The translations under genes and the position numbers were made by a program. The notes under the pieces are model-generated. The model was given only the letters and a program-made list of their open reading frames with translations. It was not told the origin of the DNA and made no database searches. 7,212 nt of DNA from Cryomorphaceae bacterium (lineage in GTDB: Bacteria; Bacteroidota; Bacteroidia; Flavobacteriales; Crocinitomicaceae), in contig NYTQ01000045.1 in NCBI GenBank assembly GCA_002683585.1, positions 2,903-10,114 of the forward strand, given 5' to 3'. Positions 6,721-7,212 of the stretch are shown one piece after another; position 1 is the first letter of the stretch; every line of letters begins with the position of its first letter.

Positions 6721-7212
6721 CTATTTTTTCTATTGTATCAATTAGGTTTACGGCGATATCAAACTTATCTTGAAGCTTTAAATCAATCACAAGACCTTCT
6801 CGACCGAAGATAGTTACTTTATTCTTTTCACCACCAAAGGTCGCGCCTTCGTCCTGAGTAGAGTTTAGGACAATCAAATCCAAGTTCTTCCGCTCTAATT
6901 TCAACAACGCATTTTCTTGCTCATTATTTGTTTCTAATGCAAATCCAATAACTTTTTGTTTGTTATTTCTATGAAAAGAAGCCCATTTTAAGATATCTGG
7001 GTTCTGAATAAGCTTAATAGTCTCCTCTGCGGTTCCCTTTTTAATTTTTGTGCTCGAGCTTTTTGCTGGCCTAAAATCAGCAACAGCAGCGGAAAATACA
7101 CCTGTATCACATTCCTGCCAACAACTTTGAACTGCAACTAGTAGCTCTTCTGCAGTTCTTACATTGGTTCTATTGAGTTTTGGATGAACCAATATTTCTT
7201 GACTAGGCCCAC
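6713..7212 (-). CDS. coaBC: CoaBC, phosphopantothenoylcysteine synthetase/decarboxylase, C-terminal part
   Basis: The frame is open to the window edge, so this is the last 165 or so residues of a bifunctional enzyme of about 400 residues. Only part of the CoaB half is visible. CoaB couples 4'-phosphopantothenate to cysteine using CTP, and the CoaA-independent CoaC half (upstream, out of view) decarboxylates the product on the way to coenzyme A. The first visible residues, GPSQEI, resemble the conserved GP loop of the synthetase. Then come NVRTAEELL, AAVADFRP (35-42 counted from the TTG at 7192), KIKK (49-52) with the lysine block that contacts CTP, NPDIL (64-68), GFALETNN (83-90), ERKNLDLIVLNS (100-111) and FGGEKNKVTIF (119-129). 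The TTG at 7192 is not a real start. The stop at 6713-6715 lies inside the next gene, giving an 8-bp overlap. Confidence 0.95.
   Translation of the reverse strand, partial: GPSQEILVHPKLNRTNVRTAEELLVAVQSCWQECDTGVFSAAVADFRPAKSSSTKIKKGTAEETIKLIQNPDILKWASFHRNNKQKVIGFALETNNEQENALLKLERKNLDLIVLNSTQDEGATFGGEKNKVTIFGREGLVIDLKLQDKFDIAVNLIDTIEKIDA

Overview
The window reads as ordinary chromosome from a member of the Bacteroidota, most likely Flavobacteriia or a close relative. The evidence is a type IX secretion (T9SS) C-terminal sorting domain, a DUF4835/PorD-family protein, a GSCFA-domain protein, a DUF4268 protein, AT-rich DNA, and starts with no clear Shine-Dalgarno sequence. The coaBC - DUF4835/porD - recN gene order is one I associate with this phylum. 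The lineage below phylum is inference.

Layout: two tightly packed gene trains converge near the middle. On the + strand (1-3227) lie the 3' third of yidC (membrane insertase, cut by the window edge), a TalC-type transaldolase, a small DUF4268 protein, a small secreted protein with a T9SS sorting tail, and an HD-domain phosphohydrolase. On the - strand, reading from the right edge (7212-3224), lie the 3' end of coaBC (coenzyme A synthesis, cut by the window edge), DUF4835/porD (exported protein linked to T9SS), recN (SMC-like DNA repair ATPase), and a GSCFA-domain SGNH-like hydrolase. Gaps within each train are 12 bp or less, and several neighbours overlap. The two last genes share a palindromic TTAA that serves as stop codon for both. 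Essentially the whole window is coding. There is no stretch over 300 bp without a gene and no visible promoter, RNA gene, IS element, CRISPR array or convincing rho-independent terminator.

How the genes relate: the - strand train is a conserved housekeeping cluster (cofactor synthesis, envelope/secretion, DNA repair) and is probably one transcript. The + strand train is functionally mixed. yidC and the transaldolase are core functions, while the DUF4268, T9SS-cargo and HD genes look like accessory passengers in the same transcription unit. One gene for a T9SS-related protein (porD-like) and one for a probable T9SS client lie in the window, on opposite strands. I found no strong sign of a new defence, mobile or RNA system. 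The points worth a second look are modest: transaldolase-type rather than aldolase-type active-site residues in a gene often labelled fsa, the unexplained small T9SS client, the uncharacterised DUF4268 and GSCFA genes, and the extremely compact gene junctions.
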